Shown in pieces: positions 26,122-35,119 of a DNA stretch of 64,000 nt. Each line of letters opens with the position of its first letter. The first letter of the stretch is position 1. The stretch is from Ensifer sp. PDNC004 (lineage in GTDB: Bacteria; Pseudomonadota; Alphaproteobacteria; Rhizobiales; Rhizobiaceae): positions 3,374,501-3,438,500 of the forward strand of contig NZ_CP070353.1 in NCBI RefSeq assembly GCF_016919405.1, in the 5' to 3' direction. The position numbers were made by a program, and so were the translations under genes. The notes under the pieces were generated by a model. It was not told the DNA's origin. It made no database searches and saw only the letters and a list, made by a program, of their open reading frames with translations.

Positions 26122-26405
26122 CTTCGTCGACGCGCACGGGCGGCGATGATTGATGTCGCGGATTTCTGCCTTAAGCACCGGCGGCGGCGTGCCCAGTGCC
26201 GTTCGAAATGAAATCGATTACAAAACTTTTCGGAATCCGGTCGTGCGCTGTTGCCCCTCGCTGAAAATCTGCTAGCTTCGGCGCCTGCAACGTTTCAGAT
26301 CCGGCAGTTCTGCGAGAAAACGAAGGCGTACAATCGCCTTTCATTGCCGACTGTCAGGACAGGGCCAACACCAATTTCGGCCGTTCCATCGGGAGGAAAA
26401 TCAGC
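26122..26405 (+). other. Intergenic region upstream of the TIM-barrel isomerase gene
   Basis: No gene is seen here. The stretch probably holds the promoter of the sugar-isomerase gene starting at 26406; the only notable sequence is a short AATCGATT palindrome near 26212. Confidence 0.5.
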
Positions 26406-27458
26406 ATGAAGACCATCAAGGGGCCAGGGCTCTTTCTTGCGCAATTCGCAGGCGATGCGGCGCCGTTCAATTCCTGGGATGCGATCACCAAATGGGCGGC
26501 CGATTGCGGCTACAAGGGCGTGCAGGTGCCGAGCTGGGACGCGCGGCTGATCGATCTGAAAAAGGCAGCGACCTCGAAAGCCTATTGCGACGAGTTTGCC
26601 GGTACGGCCCGCGACAACGGCGTCGAGGTAACCGAGCTTTCGACCCATCTGCAGGGCCAGCTCGTCGCCGTGCATCCGGCCTATGACGAAGCCTTCGAGG
26701 GCTTTGCAGCACCCGAGGTGCGCGGCAACCCGAAAGCACGTCAGGCCTGGGCGGTGGAGCAGGTGAAGCTGGCGCTGACGGCTTCGAAGAACCTCGGGCT
26801 CAACGCAATGGCCAGTTTCTCCGGCGCGCTTGCCTGGCCCTTCGTCTATCCTTGGCCGCAGCGGCCGGCCGGCCTCGTCGAGACGGCCTTCGACGAACTG
26901 GCCAAGCGCTGGAAGCCGATCCTCGATCACGCCGAGGATTGCGGCGTCGACGTCTGCTACGAGATCCATCCGGGCGAAGACCTGCACGACGGCGTCACCT
27001 ACGAGATGTTCTTGGAGCGCACCGGCAACCATGCCCGCGCCTGCATGCTCTATGACCCTTCGCACTACGTGCTGCAGTGCCTCGATTATCTCGACAATAT
27101 CGACATCTACAAGGACCGCATCCGGATGTTCCACGTCAAGGATGCGGAGTTCAACCCGACCGGGCGCCAGGGCGTCTATGGCGGCTACCAGGGCTGGGTC
27201 AACCGCGCCGGCCGTTTCCGTTCGCTCGGCGATGGCCAGGTGGATTTCGGTGCCGTGTTCTCGAAGATGGCCGCCAACGATTTCGCCGGCTGGGCGGTGG
27301 TCGAGTGGGAATGCGCGCTGAAGCATCCGGAGGATGGTGCCCGCGAAGGTGCTGATTTCGTCAAGCACCACATCATCCGCGTGACCGAGAAGGCGTTCGA
27401 CGACTTTGCCGGTGCCGGTACGGACGAGGCGGCCAACCGGCGCATGCTGGGGATCTAA
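26406..27458 (+). CDS. Sugar phosphate isomerase/epimerase family TIM-barrel protein
   Basis: The 350-residue protein belongs to the AP endonuclease 2-like TIM-barrel superfamily (IolE/IolI/xylose isomerase-like). Metal-site residues are recognisable in CYEIHPGEDLHDG, DPSHYVLQ, FHVKDAEF and VVEWECA. GGGAGG precedes the ATG. It is followed after a palindromic repeat by a Gfo/Idh/MocA oxidoreductase and a GH1 glucosidase. Pairs of such isomerases and dehydrogenases act on inositols or on 3-keto sugars, so a role in unusual sugar or glycoside catabolism is likely but the substrate is unknown. The length and the extended C-terminal tail (about residues 320-350) are longer than IolE. Confidence 0.9.
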   Translation: MKTIKGPGLFLAQFAGDAAPFNSWDAITKWAADCGYKGVQVPSWDARLIDLKKAATSKAYCDEFAGTARDNGVEVTELSTHLQGQLVAVHPAYDEAFEGFAAPEVRGNPKARQAWAVEQVKLALTASKNLGLNAMASFSGALAWPFVYPWPQRPAGLVETAFDELAKRWKPILDHAEDCGVDVCYEIHPGEDLHDGVTYEMFLERTGNHARACMLYDPSHYVLQCLDYLDNIDIYKDRIRMFHVKDAEFNPTGRQGVYGGYQGWVNRAGRFRSLGDGQVDFGAVFSKMAANDFAGWAVVEWECALKHPEDGAREGADFVKHHIIRVTEKAFDDFAGAGTDEAANRRMLGI

Positions 27459-27488
27459 GCGTTTACCCCTTGTAGGATCTTGACCGTC

Positions 27489-27690
27489 TGCCCCTCACCC
27501 TAACCCACTCCCCGCAGGCGGGGAGAGGGGACGCGGATCGCGGCGAGGCCCTCACTTGTCAAATGCCTTTGTGCGGTGAGGGTGACGTTGGACCACGGGC
27601 AGTGAGAAGCGTTGAGATCGGGCGAGAGAGTGCGGCATATCCCTTCTCCCCGCGAGCGGGGAGAAGGTGCCGGAAGGCGGATAAGGGGCA
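27489..27690. repeat. Composite palindromic intergenic repeat, copy 1 (RIME-like)
   Basis: The 202-bp unit starts TGCCCCTCACCC and ends GGATAAGGGGCA, giving inverted termini. A CTCCCCGC/GCGGGGAG hairpin lies near the left end, and a 12-bp CCTTCTCCCCGC/GCGGGGAGAAGG hairpin near the right end. It sits between the TIM-barrel and oxidoreductase genes. Copy 2 is at 34882-35077. It resembles the rhizobial intergenic mosaic elements (RIME) known from Sinorhizobium. Confidence 0.75.
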
Positions 27691-27754
27691 GCCTCACGGC
27701 GCGGGTATCTGCGAAACGAACAAACGACACGGAACGGAAACAGGGGAGAAGACC

Positions 27755-28936
27755 ATGGCAATCGAAGGAACGAGCGAGAAGCGCGAGCGTCGCATCCGGC
27801 TCGGCATGGTGGGCGGCGGCTCCGGCGCCTTCATCGGTGCGGTGCACCGTATCGCAGCCCGGCTCGACGACCACTACGAACTGGTGGCTGGCGCACTGTC
27901 GTCGACGCCGGAAAAGGCGGAAAGCTCCGGCCGCGAGCTTGGGCTCGATCCGTCGCGTGTCTATTCCGACTTCAAGCAGATGGCGATCCGTGAGGCGAAG
28001 CTGAAGGATGGCATCGAGGCGGTGGCGATCGTCACGCCGAACCACGTGCATTATGCCGCGGCCAAGGAATTCCTGAAGCGCGGCATTCACGTGATCTGCG
28101 ACAAGCCGCTGACCTCGACGCTTGGCGATGCCAAGAAGCTGAAAAAGGCGGCGGACGAGAGCGACGCGCTGTTCGTGCTGACGCACAATTACACCGGCTA
28201 CCCGATGGTTCGCCAGGCGCGCGAGATGGTCGCCAATGGCGAGATCGGTGCGGTGCGCTTGGTGCAGATGGAGTATCCGCAGGACTGGCTGACGGAAAAC
28301 ATCGAACAGTCCGGCCAGAAGCAGGCCGCCTGGCGCACCGATCCGGCCCGCTCCGGCGCCGGCGGGTCGACCGGTGATATCGGCACGCACGCCTATAATC
28401 TCGGTGCCTTCGTCTCGGGTCTCGAACTCGAAGAGCTCGCTGCCGATCTCGACAGCTTCGTTGGCGGCCGCCAGCTCGATGACAATGCCCATGTGATGAT
28501 GCGCTTCAAGGCGAAGGACGGCGAGCGCGCCAAGGGCCTGCTCTGGTGCAGCCAGGTGGCGCCCGGCCACGAGAACGGTCTGATGGTGCGCGTCTACGGC
28601 ACCAAGGGCGGGCTCGAATGGACGCAGAAGGACCCGAACTATCTCTGGTACACGCCGTTCGGCGAGCCGAAGCGCCTGCTCACGCGCGCGGGTGCCGGTG
28701 CGGGGGCTGCAGCCAACCGCGTCAGCCGCATTCCGTCGGGCCATCCGGAAGGTTATCTCGAAGGCTTCGCCAACATCTACACGGAGGCGGCGCGCGCCAT
28801 ATTTGCCAAGCGCAAGGGCGAGAAGATCGATCCGGCCGTCACCTATCCGACCATCGACGACGGCATGAAGGGCATGGTCTTCGTCGATGCCTGCGTCCAG
28901 TCATCCAAACGAGACGGGGCGTGGGTAAAGGTATAG
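27755..28936 (+). CDS. Gfo/Idh/MocA-family NAD(P)-dependent oxidoreductase
   Basis: The 393-residue protein begins with an N-terminal extension, then a Rossmann fold with GMVGGGSGAFIGAVH near residue 20. The family's CDKPLTSTLGDAKKL segment contains the catalytic-site lysine of the EKP-type motif, and a C-terminal alpha/beta substrate domain includes DIGTHAYNL with the conserved histidine. AGGGGAG precedes the ATG at 27755; upstream in-frame sequence lies inside the repeat and is excluded. It is likely co-transcribed with the TIM-barrel isomerase before it and followed by a terminator. The substrate is probably a sugar, inositol or glycoside; which one is unknown. Confidence 0.93.
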   Translation: MAIEGTSEKRERRIRLGMVGGGSGAFIGAVHRIAARLDDHYELVAGALSSTPEKAESSGRELGLDPSRVYSDFKQMAIREAKLKDGIEAVAIVTPNHVHYAAAKEFLKRGIHVICDKPLTSTLGDAKKLKKAADESDALFVLTHNYTGYPMVRQAREMVANGEIGAVRLVQMEYPQDWLTENIEQSGQKQAAWRTDPARSGAGGSTGDIGTHAYNLGAFVSGLELEELAADLDSFVGGRQLDDNAHVMMRFKAKDGERAKGLLWCSQVAPGHENGLMVRVYGTKGGLEWTQKDPNYLWYTPFGEPKRLLTRAGAGAGAAANRVSRIPSGHPEGYLEGFANIYTEAARAIFAKRKGEKIDPAVTYPTIDDGMKGMVFVDACVQSSKRDGAWVKV

Positions 28937-28958
28937 CCACAGGCCAATACCGGCGCAG

Positions 28959-28982
28959 GGGCGGGGCTTTCCCGCCCTTTTT
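28959..28982 (+). terminator. Rho-independent terminator of the Gfo/Idh/MocA gene
   Basis: A 7-bp GGGCGGG/CCCGCCC stem with a 5-nt loop is followed by five thymines, 22 nt after the stop codon. Confidence 0.85.
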
Positions 28983-29082
28983 CGCGAGTTGACATTTGCC
29001 GGCATCGTTTTAGGTCGGCCCTCTACAAACCGAAAGACAAGGTCCCGCTGACAGCGGGGTCGGAACGAGACGAGACAAAGAG

Positions 29083-30450
29083 ATGACCGATCCCAAGATC
29101 CTGGCAGAGCGCTTTCCGGGCGATTTCGTATTCGGGGTGGCGACCGCCTCCTTCCAGATCGAAGGCGCGACCAAGGCTGACGGGCGCAAGCCGTCGATCT
29201 GGGATGCCTTTTCGAACATGCCGGGCCGTGTCTTCGGGCGTCACAACGGCGATGTCGCCTGCGACCACTACAACCGGCTGGAAGAAGATCTGGACCTGAT
29301 CAAGAGCCTCGGCGTTGACGCATACCGTTTCTCGATCGCCTGGCCGCGCATCATTCCTGAGGGTACCGGTCCGATCAACGAAAAGGGTCTCGATTTCTAC
29401 GACCGTCTCGTCGACGGCCTCAAGGCCCGCAACATCAAGGCCTTCGCCACACTTTACCATTGGGACCTGCCGCTGGCGCTGATGGGCGATGGCGGCTGGA
29501 CGGCACGCACGACGGCCTATGCCTTCCAGCGCTACGCCAAGACGGTGATCGCCCGGCTCGGCGACCGGCTCGATGCGGTCGCGACCTTCAACGAGCCCTG
29601 GTGCTCGGTGTGGCTCAGCCATCTCTACGGCATCCATGCGCCGGGCGAGCGCAACATGGATGCAGCCCTGCATGCGCTGCACTTCACCAATCTGGCGCAC
29701 GGACTCGGCGTCGACGCCATCCGCTCCGAGCGGCCGAACCTGCCGACGGGCATCGTCATCAACGCGCATTCGGTCTATCCGGGCAGCGAAAGCGCGGCCG
29801 ACAAGAAAGCCGCCGACCGCGCCTTCGACTTCCACAACGGCGTCTTCTTCGGCCCGATCTTTGGGGGGGCGTACCCCGAGAGTTTCATGAGTGCGCTCGG
29901 GCACCGCATGCCAGCGATCGAAGACGGTGACATGGAGACGATCTCGCGGCCGCTCGACTGGTGGGGGCTCAACTACTACACGCCGATGCGGGTGAGCGAC
30001 GATCCGGCCAAGGACGCAGAATACCCGGCAACCATCAATGCAAAGCCGGTGAGCGAGACAAAGACGGATATCGGTTGGGAGGTTTACGCTCCCGCGCTCG
30101 GCAGCCTGGTCAAGACGCTGAACGCAAAATACGAGCTGCCGGACTGCTACATCACCGAGAACGGTGCCTGCTACAACATGGGCGTCGAGAACGGCATCGT
30201 CGACGACCAGCCGCGACTCGACTACATCGCCGACCACTTGTCGGTGACGGCGGATCTGATCGCCGAGGGGTATCCGATGCGCGGATATTTCGCCTGGAGC
30301 CTGATGGACAATTTCGAATGGGCCGAGGGCTACAAGATGCGTTTCGGCATCGTGCATGTCGACTACGACACCCAGGTCCGCACCATCAAGAAGAGCGGTC
30401 AGTGGTACCAGGCGCTGGCCGAACAGTTTCCGAAGGGCAACCACGTCTGA
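29083..30450 (+). CDS. Beta-glucosidase, glycoside hydrolase family 1
   Basis: The 455-residue enzyme has the GH1 N-terminal signature FVFGVATASFQIEGA. The acid/base glutamate is in TFNEPW (E171) and the nucleophile is in YITENG (E359). The WWGLNYYTP and MDNFEWAEGY aglycone/substrate segments are also present. It hydrolyses beta-glucosides such as cellobiose in the cytoplasm, since no signal peptide is visible. A terminator separates it from the preceding oxidoreductase, so it has its own promoter. Its neighbours suggest a plant-glycoside or xylo-/cello-oligosaccharide context. Specificity for glucose versus xylose or galactose cannot be read from the sequence. Confidence 0.95.
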   Translation: MTDPKILAERFPGDFVFGVATASFQIEGATKADGRKPSIWDAFSNMPGRVFGRHNGDVACDHYNRLEEDLDLIKSLGVDAYRFSIAWPRIIPEGTGPINEKGLDFYDRLVDGLKARNIKAFATLYHWDLPLALMGDGGWTARTTAYAFQRYAKTVIARLGDRLDAVATFNEPWCSVWLSHLYGIHAPGERNMDAALHALHFTNLAHGLGVDAIRSERPNLPTGIVINAHSVYPGSESAADKKAADRAFDFHNGVFFGPIFGGAYPESFMSALGHRMPAIEDGDMETISRPLDWWGLNYYTPMRVSDDPAKDAEYPATINAKPVSETKTDIGWEVYAPALGSLVKTLNAKYELPDCYITENGACYNMGVENGIVDDQPRLDYIADHLSVTADLIAEGYPMRGYFAWSLMDNFEWAEGYKMRFGIVHVDYDTQVRTIKKSGQWYQALAEQFPKGNHV

Positions 30451-30504
30451 CGCTCAAGCGGGCGGGCTCACCGGCTCGCAACGCTTCGGTGCGGCTCGGT
30501 CAAT

Positions 30505-31377
30505 TCACCGCCAGACCGGCAGGACTTCCAGGCTCTGTCGGTCGAGTTGGGCCAGCACTTCCTTGAAGCCGTAACGCGGCTTCCAGTCGAGTTTTTCGAT
30601 CGCAGCACTCGGGTCGTAGACCCTGTCGATGGTGGCGGGCAGCGACCAGTCGCGATCGGCAAAGGCCTGCGACAGTTTTGGCGCACGCTCACGCAGGAGC
30701 CCCGCGGCATCCTCCGCCAGCCGGCGGCAATCCGTTGGAAGGAACGGCGTTTCGCCCGAGATGATGTAGCGCTGAAAAGCCGGGCCGCCATTGTCGAGTG
30801 CTGCCACATGCGCGGCAGCCACGTCGCGCGCATCGATGCCGCGGTGCAGGCGGTAGCTTGCGATACGATCGGCGGCCTCCGGGAAACAGCGCGACATGCG
30901 CAGCACCCGCACATGCAAAGCACGATCCGCCGCGTTTTCGAGCAGGGCTTCGGCCGCAAGCTTGGTGTGGTGGTAGATGGTGTGCGGCTTCGGCGGCGTC
31001 TCCTCGGTGATCCAGGCGCAACCGCCTTCCGTGACCGCGTGGCCGTAGAGTGCCGTCGTGCTGGTAAAGACGATGCGGCCGACACCGGCGGCCTGCGCTG
31101 CGGCGATCACCAGATGGGTGCCCATCACGTTGACGCGCTCGAATTCCTGATCGGCAACCGCATCCACATGCGGCGCGTGCAGGGCAGCCGTATGGATCAC
31201 GGCGTCCGCCCCTTCCATCGCGCGCTCCAGCAGTTCGCCATCGACGAAGTCGCCGACGATGGCCGTGGTGCCGAACGGGGCACGGTCGATGCCGATGACG
31301 TCATGGTCGGCGGCGGCGAGCGCGTTGTAGATCGCTCTGCCGATGCGGCCGGAACTTCCGGTCAAGACGATGCGCAT
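30505..31377 (-). CDS. NAD-dependent epimerase/dehydratase (extended SDR)
   Basis: The 290-residue protein has the SDR cofactor motif TGSSGRIGRA at residues 6-15, a catalytic Ser/Thr region FTSTTALYG and an active-site YHHTK (YxxxK). This fits the extended SDR family of sugar-nucleotide epimerases and dehydratases; the short length and lack of other signatures leave the reaction open. It is transcribed toward, and converges with, the GH1 glucosidase gene. Its upstream region (31378-31791) is shared with metN. No role in methionine transport is implied. The sequence ends without an obvious terminator. Confidence 0.88.
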   Translation of the reverse strand: MRIVLTGSSGRIGRAIYNALAAADHDVIGIDRAPFGTTAIVGDFVDGELLERAMEGADAVIHTAALHAPHVDAVADQEFERVNVMGTHLVIAAAQAAGVGRIVFTSTTALYGHAVTEGGCAWITEETPPKPHTIYHHTKLAAEALLENAADRALHVRVLRMSRCFPEAADRIASYRLHRGIDARDVAAAHVAALDNGGPAFQRYIISGETPFLPTDCRRLAEDAAGLLRERAPKLSQAFADRDWSLPATIDRVYDPSAAIEKLDWKPRYGFKEVLAQLDRQSLEVLPVWR

Positions 31378-31639
31378 TTCTCACCTCGTAATCCTGTTCC
31401 TGCCCGTTAGCATGAAATGCGGTCGGGCACAGTCCGCCCGAACAAGGATATCCAAGATGGCGATTTGCGGGATGACGGTGCCCTGCCACGCAAAAGAGCA
31501 TGGTTTTGCCGCTGTTTGCCATAATCAGGAAAATCATGCCTGTGAAAGGGCGCGGCAATTCTCCATAAGAGCCGTAGATTATGTCGCGTGCGGGCCATGC
31601 GGCGCCAAAGTTGAACTGACTGGTTGCTTGATGTTAGAG

Positions 31640-31744
31640 AAGTGCTCCCTGTTCCGAATGCGTTGTCGAATGTCGGCCTGACCAGACGCGCGTTCCATCC
31701 CGGCCAGGCCCGGGATCATGAGTTTTGAACATCCGAGAGCACTT
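31640..31744 (+). promoter_or_regulatory. Structured 5' leader candidate upstream of metN
   Basis: AAGTGCTC at 31640-31647 pairs perfectly with GAGCACTT at 31737-31744. The enclosed segment contains an ATCCCGG/CCGGGAT hairpin at 31697-31716. It ends 47 nt before the metN start and could be a regulatory RNA. It does not match a SAM-I or SAM-II riboswitch as I recall them. The rest of the 414-bp gap (31378-31791) shows no gene; a GCAAAA/TTTTGC hairpin lies near 31490-31507. Confidence 0.35.
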
Positions 31745-31791
31745 ATGTACCCGCACATTCCGACTGCGCCTCATTCGGGGATTTCCGAACG

Positions 31792-32874
31792 ATGAGCGTT
31801 TCCGCCCAAAACACCGCGCCATCGGCTGACGCGGCCGTCGTCTTCGACGGCGTTTCCAAGCATTTCCCCGCTTCCGGCACCAGCGGCGCCTTCACTGCGC
31901 TCGACAAGGTCTCGTTGACGGTCGATCGTGGCTCGATCACCGGCATCATCGGCCGCTCCGGCGCTGGCAAGTCGACGCTGATCCGGCTCGTCAACGGGCT
32001 CGAAAAGCCGACGGGCGGCAAGGTGCTGGTCGACGGCGTCGATGTCGGCGGGCTCGACGAGGCGGCGCTGCGCAGCCTTCGCCGCTCCGTCGGCATGATC
32101 TTCCAGCACTTCAACCTGCTGTCCTCGCGCACCGTGTTCGGAAACGTCGCGCTGCCGCTCGAAATATCCGGCATGGACAAGCGCGCGATCGAACAGCGCG
32201 TTCGGCCGCTGCTCGATCTCGTCGGTCTCGCCGACAAGCACGGGCGCTATCCGGCCGAACTTTCAGGCGGCCAGAAACAGCGCATCGGCATCGCCCGCGC
32301 GCTTGCGACCGAGCCGAAGCTCCTGCTCTCCGACGAGGCGACCTCGGCGCTCGATCCGGAGACGACCCAGTCGATCCTGGAGCTTTTGAAGCGCATCAAT
32401 GCCGATCTCGGCCTGACGGTGCTGCTCATCACCCACGAGATGGAAGTGGTGAAGGCGGTAACTTCGGATGTTGCCGTCATCGATCACGGCCGCATCGTCG
32501 AGCGTGGCCACACCTTCGATGTCTTCACCCATCCGAAGCACGAGACGACGCGGGCGCTGCTTTCGGGCCTGCCGGGCTCGAAGCTTCCAGACGCGGTCGC
32601 CCGCGCGCTGAAGCCTGCACCGGCGGCCGGCGATCGCGCCGTCGTGCGGCTCACCTTCTTCGGGGCTGCGGCCGAAAAGCCGCTGATCTCGCAGCTGATC
32701 AAATCGGTCGGCGCCGAGGTCAACATCATAGCCGGCACGATCGACGAGATCGGCGGCGCGCCCTATGGCTCGCTGGTCGTCGCCTATGGCGCGGATACCG
32801 AGACGTCCGGCCGTGCCGAACGCTTCTTTGTCGAAAACGGTCTGGTTACGGAGGTGCTCGGTTATGTCGCCTGA
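31792..32874 (+). CDS. metN: Methionine ABC transporter ATP-binding protein
   Basis: The 360-residue ATPase has Walker [10 protein letters not shown] (about residues 54-62), the Q-loop, the signature [15 protein letters not shown], and Walker [15 protein letters not shown]-terminal NIL regulatory domain (about 285-360) is typical of MetN and binds methionine to cause trans-inhibition. It powers uptake of methionine with MetI and MetQ. The 3' end overlaps the metI start by 11 nt, indicating translational coupling. No strong Shine-Dalgarno is visible before the ATG at 31792; a long leader precedes it. Confidence 0.96.
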   Translation: MSVSAQNTAPSADAAVVFDGVSKHFPASGTSGAFTALDKVSLTVDRGSITGIIGRSGAGKSTLIRLVNGLEKPTGGKVLVDGVDVGGLDEAALRSLRRSVGMIFQHFNLLSSRTVFGNVALPLEISGMDKRAIEQRVRPLLDLVGLADKHGRYPAELSGGQKQRIGIARALATEPKLLLSDEATSALDPETTQSILELLKRINADLGLTVLLITHEMEVVKAVTSDVAVIDHGRIVERGHTFDVFTHPKHETTRALLSGLPGSKLPDAVARALKPAPAAGDRAVVRLTFFGAAAEKPLISQLIKSVGAEVNIIAGTIDEIGGAPYGSLVVAYGADTETSGRAERFFVENGLVTEVLGYVA

Positions 32875-33529
32875 TATTCTCCTGCGCATCGGCGGCGCCA
32901 CCGTCGACACGATTTACATGGTCGCCATCGCCGGCCTGATCGGTTCGCTGATCGGTGGGCCGATCGGCATCTTTCTCGCCACCAGCGGCAAGGGCGAGCT
33001 CTTCCCGGCGCCGACGCTCAACCGCATCGTCGGGCTGATCGTCAACGCCACGCGCTCGACGCCGTTCATCATCCTCGTCGTTGCCATCATTCCGTTTACG
33101 CGACTGCTCACCGGCACCTCCATCGGTACGAAGGCTGCGATTGTGCCCTTGACGATTGCCACCATTCCCTTTGTCGCGCGGCTGGTGGAAGCGGCGATCC
33201 GCGAAATCGACAAGGGGCTGATCGAGGCGGCGCGCGCCATGGGCGCGACCCCGATGCAGATCGTCTTCAAGGTGCTGCTCGCCGAAGCGCGGCCGGCGCT
33301 GACCCTGGCGCTCACCATGACCGCCGTCAGCCTCATCGGCTATTCGGCGATGGTCGGCGCCGTCGGCGGCGGCGGGCTTGGCGACCTCGGCATCCGCTAC
33401 GGCTACCAGCGTTTCATGCCCGACGTGATGCTCGTCGTCGTCATCGTGCTGATCGTGCTGGTGCAGCTCGTCCAGAGCGCCGGCGATGGCCTCGCGCGAC
33501 GCTTCGACAAGAAGAACCGCAAGACCTGA
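32864..33529 (+). CDS. metI: Methionine ABC transporter permease
   Basis: The 221-residue permease has five or so membrane segments and the MetI features [13 protein letters not shown] and the EAA-loop-like stretch [17 protein letters not shown] that contacts the ATPase. Its ATG at 32864 lies inside the last codons of metN, overlapping the TGA at 32872-32874, so the downstream start is preferred over the open frame beginning at 32765. MetI forms the inner-membrane channel for L- and D-methionine or related compounds. It is followed by metQ after 38 bp. Confidence 0.96.
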   Translation: MSPDILLRIGGATVDTIYMVAIAGLIGSLIGGPIGIFLATSGKGELFPAPTLNRIVGLIVNATRSTPFIILVVAIIPFTRLLTGTSIGTKAAIVPLTIATIPFVARLVEAAIREIDKGLIEAARAMGATPMQIVFKVLLAEARPALTLALTMTAVSLIGYSAMVGAVGGGGLGDLGIRYGYQRFMPDVMLVVVIVLIVLVQLVQSAGDGLARRFDKKNRKT

Positions 33530-33567
33530 TTTCCTCCCAAGGCTTAAACGTGAACAAGGAGACCACC

Positions 33568-34344
33568 ATGAAGAAGCTTATCATCGCGGCAGCGATTGCC
33601 GCTCTTTCCGCCGGCGCGGCATTCGCCGAGACCATCAAGGTCGGCGTCACGCCGGGCGAACACGCCCAGATCATGGAGAAGGTGAAGGAAGTCGCAGCTC
33701 CCAAGGGCCTCGACATCGAGATCCTCGAATTCTCCGACTACGTCGTTCCGAACCAGGCTCTGGCTGACGGCGACCTCAACGCCAACTCGTTCCAGCACCA
33801 GCCCTATCTCGACAACCAGATCGCCGATCGCGGCTTCGACATCGTCAGCGTCGGCACCACCATCACCACCCCGATGGGCGTCTATTCGCAGAAGGTGAAG
33901 AGCCTCGACGAGATCAAGGACGGCGCCACGATCGCGATCCCGAACGACCCGACCAATGGCGGCCGCGCGCTGCTCGTTCTCGCGTCCAAGGGCCTGATCA
34001 AGGTCAAGGAAGAAGCTGGCCTCAAGGTCACGCCGGCCGATATCACCGAAAACCCGAAGAACATCACGTTTGCCGAGCTCGACGCCGCCCAGCTGCCGCG
34101 CTCGCTGCAGGACGTCGACGCGGCCGTGATCAACACCAACTACGCGATGGAAGCCGGCCTGCATCCAAAGAAGGACGCAATTGCGATTGAAGGCGAAAAG
34201 TCGCCCTACGCCAACGTCATTGCCGTGCGCAAGGCCGACAAGGATGCGCCGTGGGTGAAGACGCTGGTCGAATCCTACCACGACGAAAAGGTGCGTGCCT
34301 TCATCAACGACACCTTCAAGGGCGCGCTGATCCCGAGCTGGTAA
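33568..34344 (+). CDS. metQ: Methionine-binding periplasmic protein (NlpA/MetQ family)
   Basis: The 258-residue protein has a classical signal peptide (MKKLIIAAAIAALSAGAAFA) with cleavage before ETIKVGVTPG. Unlike many MetQ homologues it lacks a lipobox cysteine, so it is a free periplasmic protein here. The family's HQPYLDNQ and NTNYAMEAGL segments are present. AAGGAG precedes the ATG at 33568, which is preferred over a GTG at 33550. It closes the metNIQ operon, followed by a strong terminator at 34369. Confidence 0.96.
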   Translation: MKKLIIAAAIAALSAGAAFAETIKVGVTPGEHAQIMEKVKEVAAPKGLDIEILEFSDYVVPNQALADGDLNANSFQHQPYLDNQIADRGFDIVSVGTTITTPMGVYSQKVKSLDEIKDGATIAIPNDPTNGGRALLVLASKGLIKVKEEAGLKVTPADITENPKNITFAELDAAQLPRSLQDVDAAVINTNYAMEAGLHPKKDAIAIEGEKSPYANVIAVRKADKDAPWVKTLVESYHDEKVRAFINDTFKGALIPSW

Positions 34345-34368
34345 GCATCTCGCCTAAGCGAACCATCG

Positions 34369-34399
34369 ACCGCGCGCCGCACCCCGGCGCGCGGTTTTT
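34369..34399 (+). terminator. Rho-independent terminator of metNIQ
   Basis: A 10-bp ACCGCGCGCC/GGCGCGCGGT stem with a 7-nt loop is followed by five thymines, 24 nt after the metQ stop. Confidence 0.92.
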
Positions 34400-34454
34400 C
34401 TTTGACCGCATGACTTGCATGGCTATCCTCCTGGCACTTCGAGGAGGACGAACC

Positions 34455-34862
34455 ATGAGTGTCATGAAGGGCGGATGTCTCTGCGGTGCGATCCGGTACG
34501 AGCTGAAGGCTCAGCCTCTCTTTTCCGGCTTCTGCCATTGTCGCGACTGCCAGCGTACGACCGGGACCGGCCATTGCTGCTATATGATCTTCGACCGCGC
34601 CGATGTGACGATGTCGGGTACAGGCCGCGGCTACGAGACGCGCGCCGAAAACGGCAATCCCTCGATCCGCTATTTTTGCGAGACCTGCGGCAGCCAGGTA
34701 TACGGCTCAGGTCCGCCGGATGATCCGCGTGTGTCGATCTATGCCGGCACGCTCGACGACCCCTCGGTGTTTCGCCCGACCGACGCGATTTTTACCCGTA
34801 GCCGCCATGAATGGGACCGCAGCGCGTTGGCGCTTGAGGAATGCGAAGCGTTGCCGGGTTGA
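34455..34862 (+). CDS. GFA-family (CENP-V/GFA domain) zinc-binding protein
   Basis: The 135-residue protein contains the GFA-domain zinc ligands in order: GGCLCGAIRYE, FCHCRDCQRTTG and FCETCGSQVYG. The name comes from glutathione-dependent formaldehyde-activating enzyme, though most members, including short ones like this, have no proven activity. GAGGAGG precedes the ATG at 34455, giving a start well inside the longer open frame that overlaps metQ. It is monocistronic and followed by a RIME-like repeat that separates it from the convergent trhO. Domain identity is clear; function is unknown. Confidence 0.9.
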   Translation: MSVMKGGCLCGAIRYELKAQPLFSGFCHCRDCQRTTGTGHCCYMIFDRADVTMSGTGRGYETRAENGNPSIRYFCETCGSQVYGSGPPDDPRVSIYAGTLDDPSVFRPTDAIFTRSRHEWDRSALALEECEALPG

Positions 34863-34881
34863 CTGCGTTCGCGAGTGAAAC

Positions 34882-35077
34882 CGCCCCTCACCCTCTCCCC
34901 GCAAGCGGGGCGAGGGGACCTGCCACGCTTGGGCGCCGCGGACCGGAGCTCTCGGTACTCGCGGACCGCCTGCAAGTCGCAGGCGCAAGGTGGGGTTCGT
35001 TTTGTGGGCTGGAGCGATGCCGCAAGTCCCTTCGCCCCGCTTGCGGGGAGAAGGTGCCGGCAGGCGGATGAGGTGCG
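34882..35077. repeat. Composite palindromic intergenic repeat, copy 2 (RIME-like)
   Basis: This 196-bp unit parallels the one at 27489-27690. It starts CGCCCCTCACCC, has a 12-bp hairpin-forming CCCTCTCCCCGC/GCGGGGCGAGGG arm pair, a second CGCCCCGC/GCGGGG hairpin and a GAAGGTGCCGGCAGGCGGAT tail shared with copy 1. It lies between the convergent GFA and trhO genes. Confidence 0.75.
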
Positions 35078-35119
35078 CTTCCCTCTCGCGCCAGCGAAAG
35101 GTGGACGCCCAAGCGGATA

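Noticed and set aside
31378..31791. SAM riboswitch upstream of metNIQ
   Set aside because: Neither SAM-I nor SAM-II conserved sequences as I recall them are present; only a generic stem structure is reported.
27489..35077. Repeated CCCCGC-GCGGGG units as a CRISPR array
   Set aside because: There are only two dispersed composite copies, with no regular spacers and no cas genes; they are intergenic palindromic elements.
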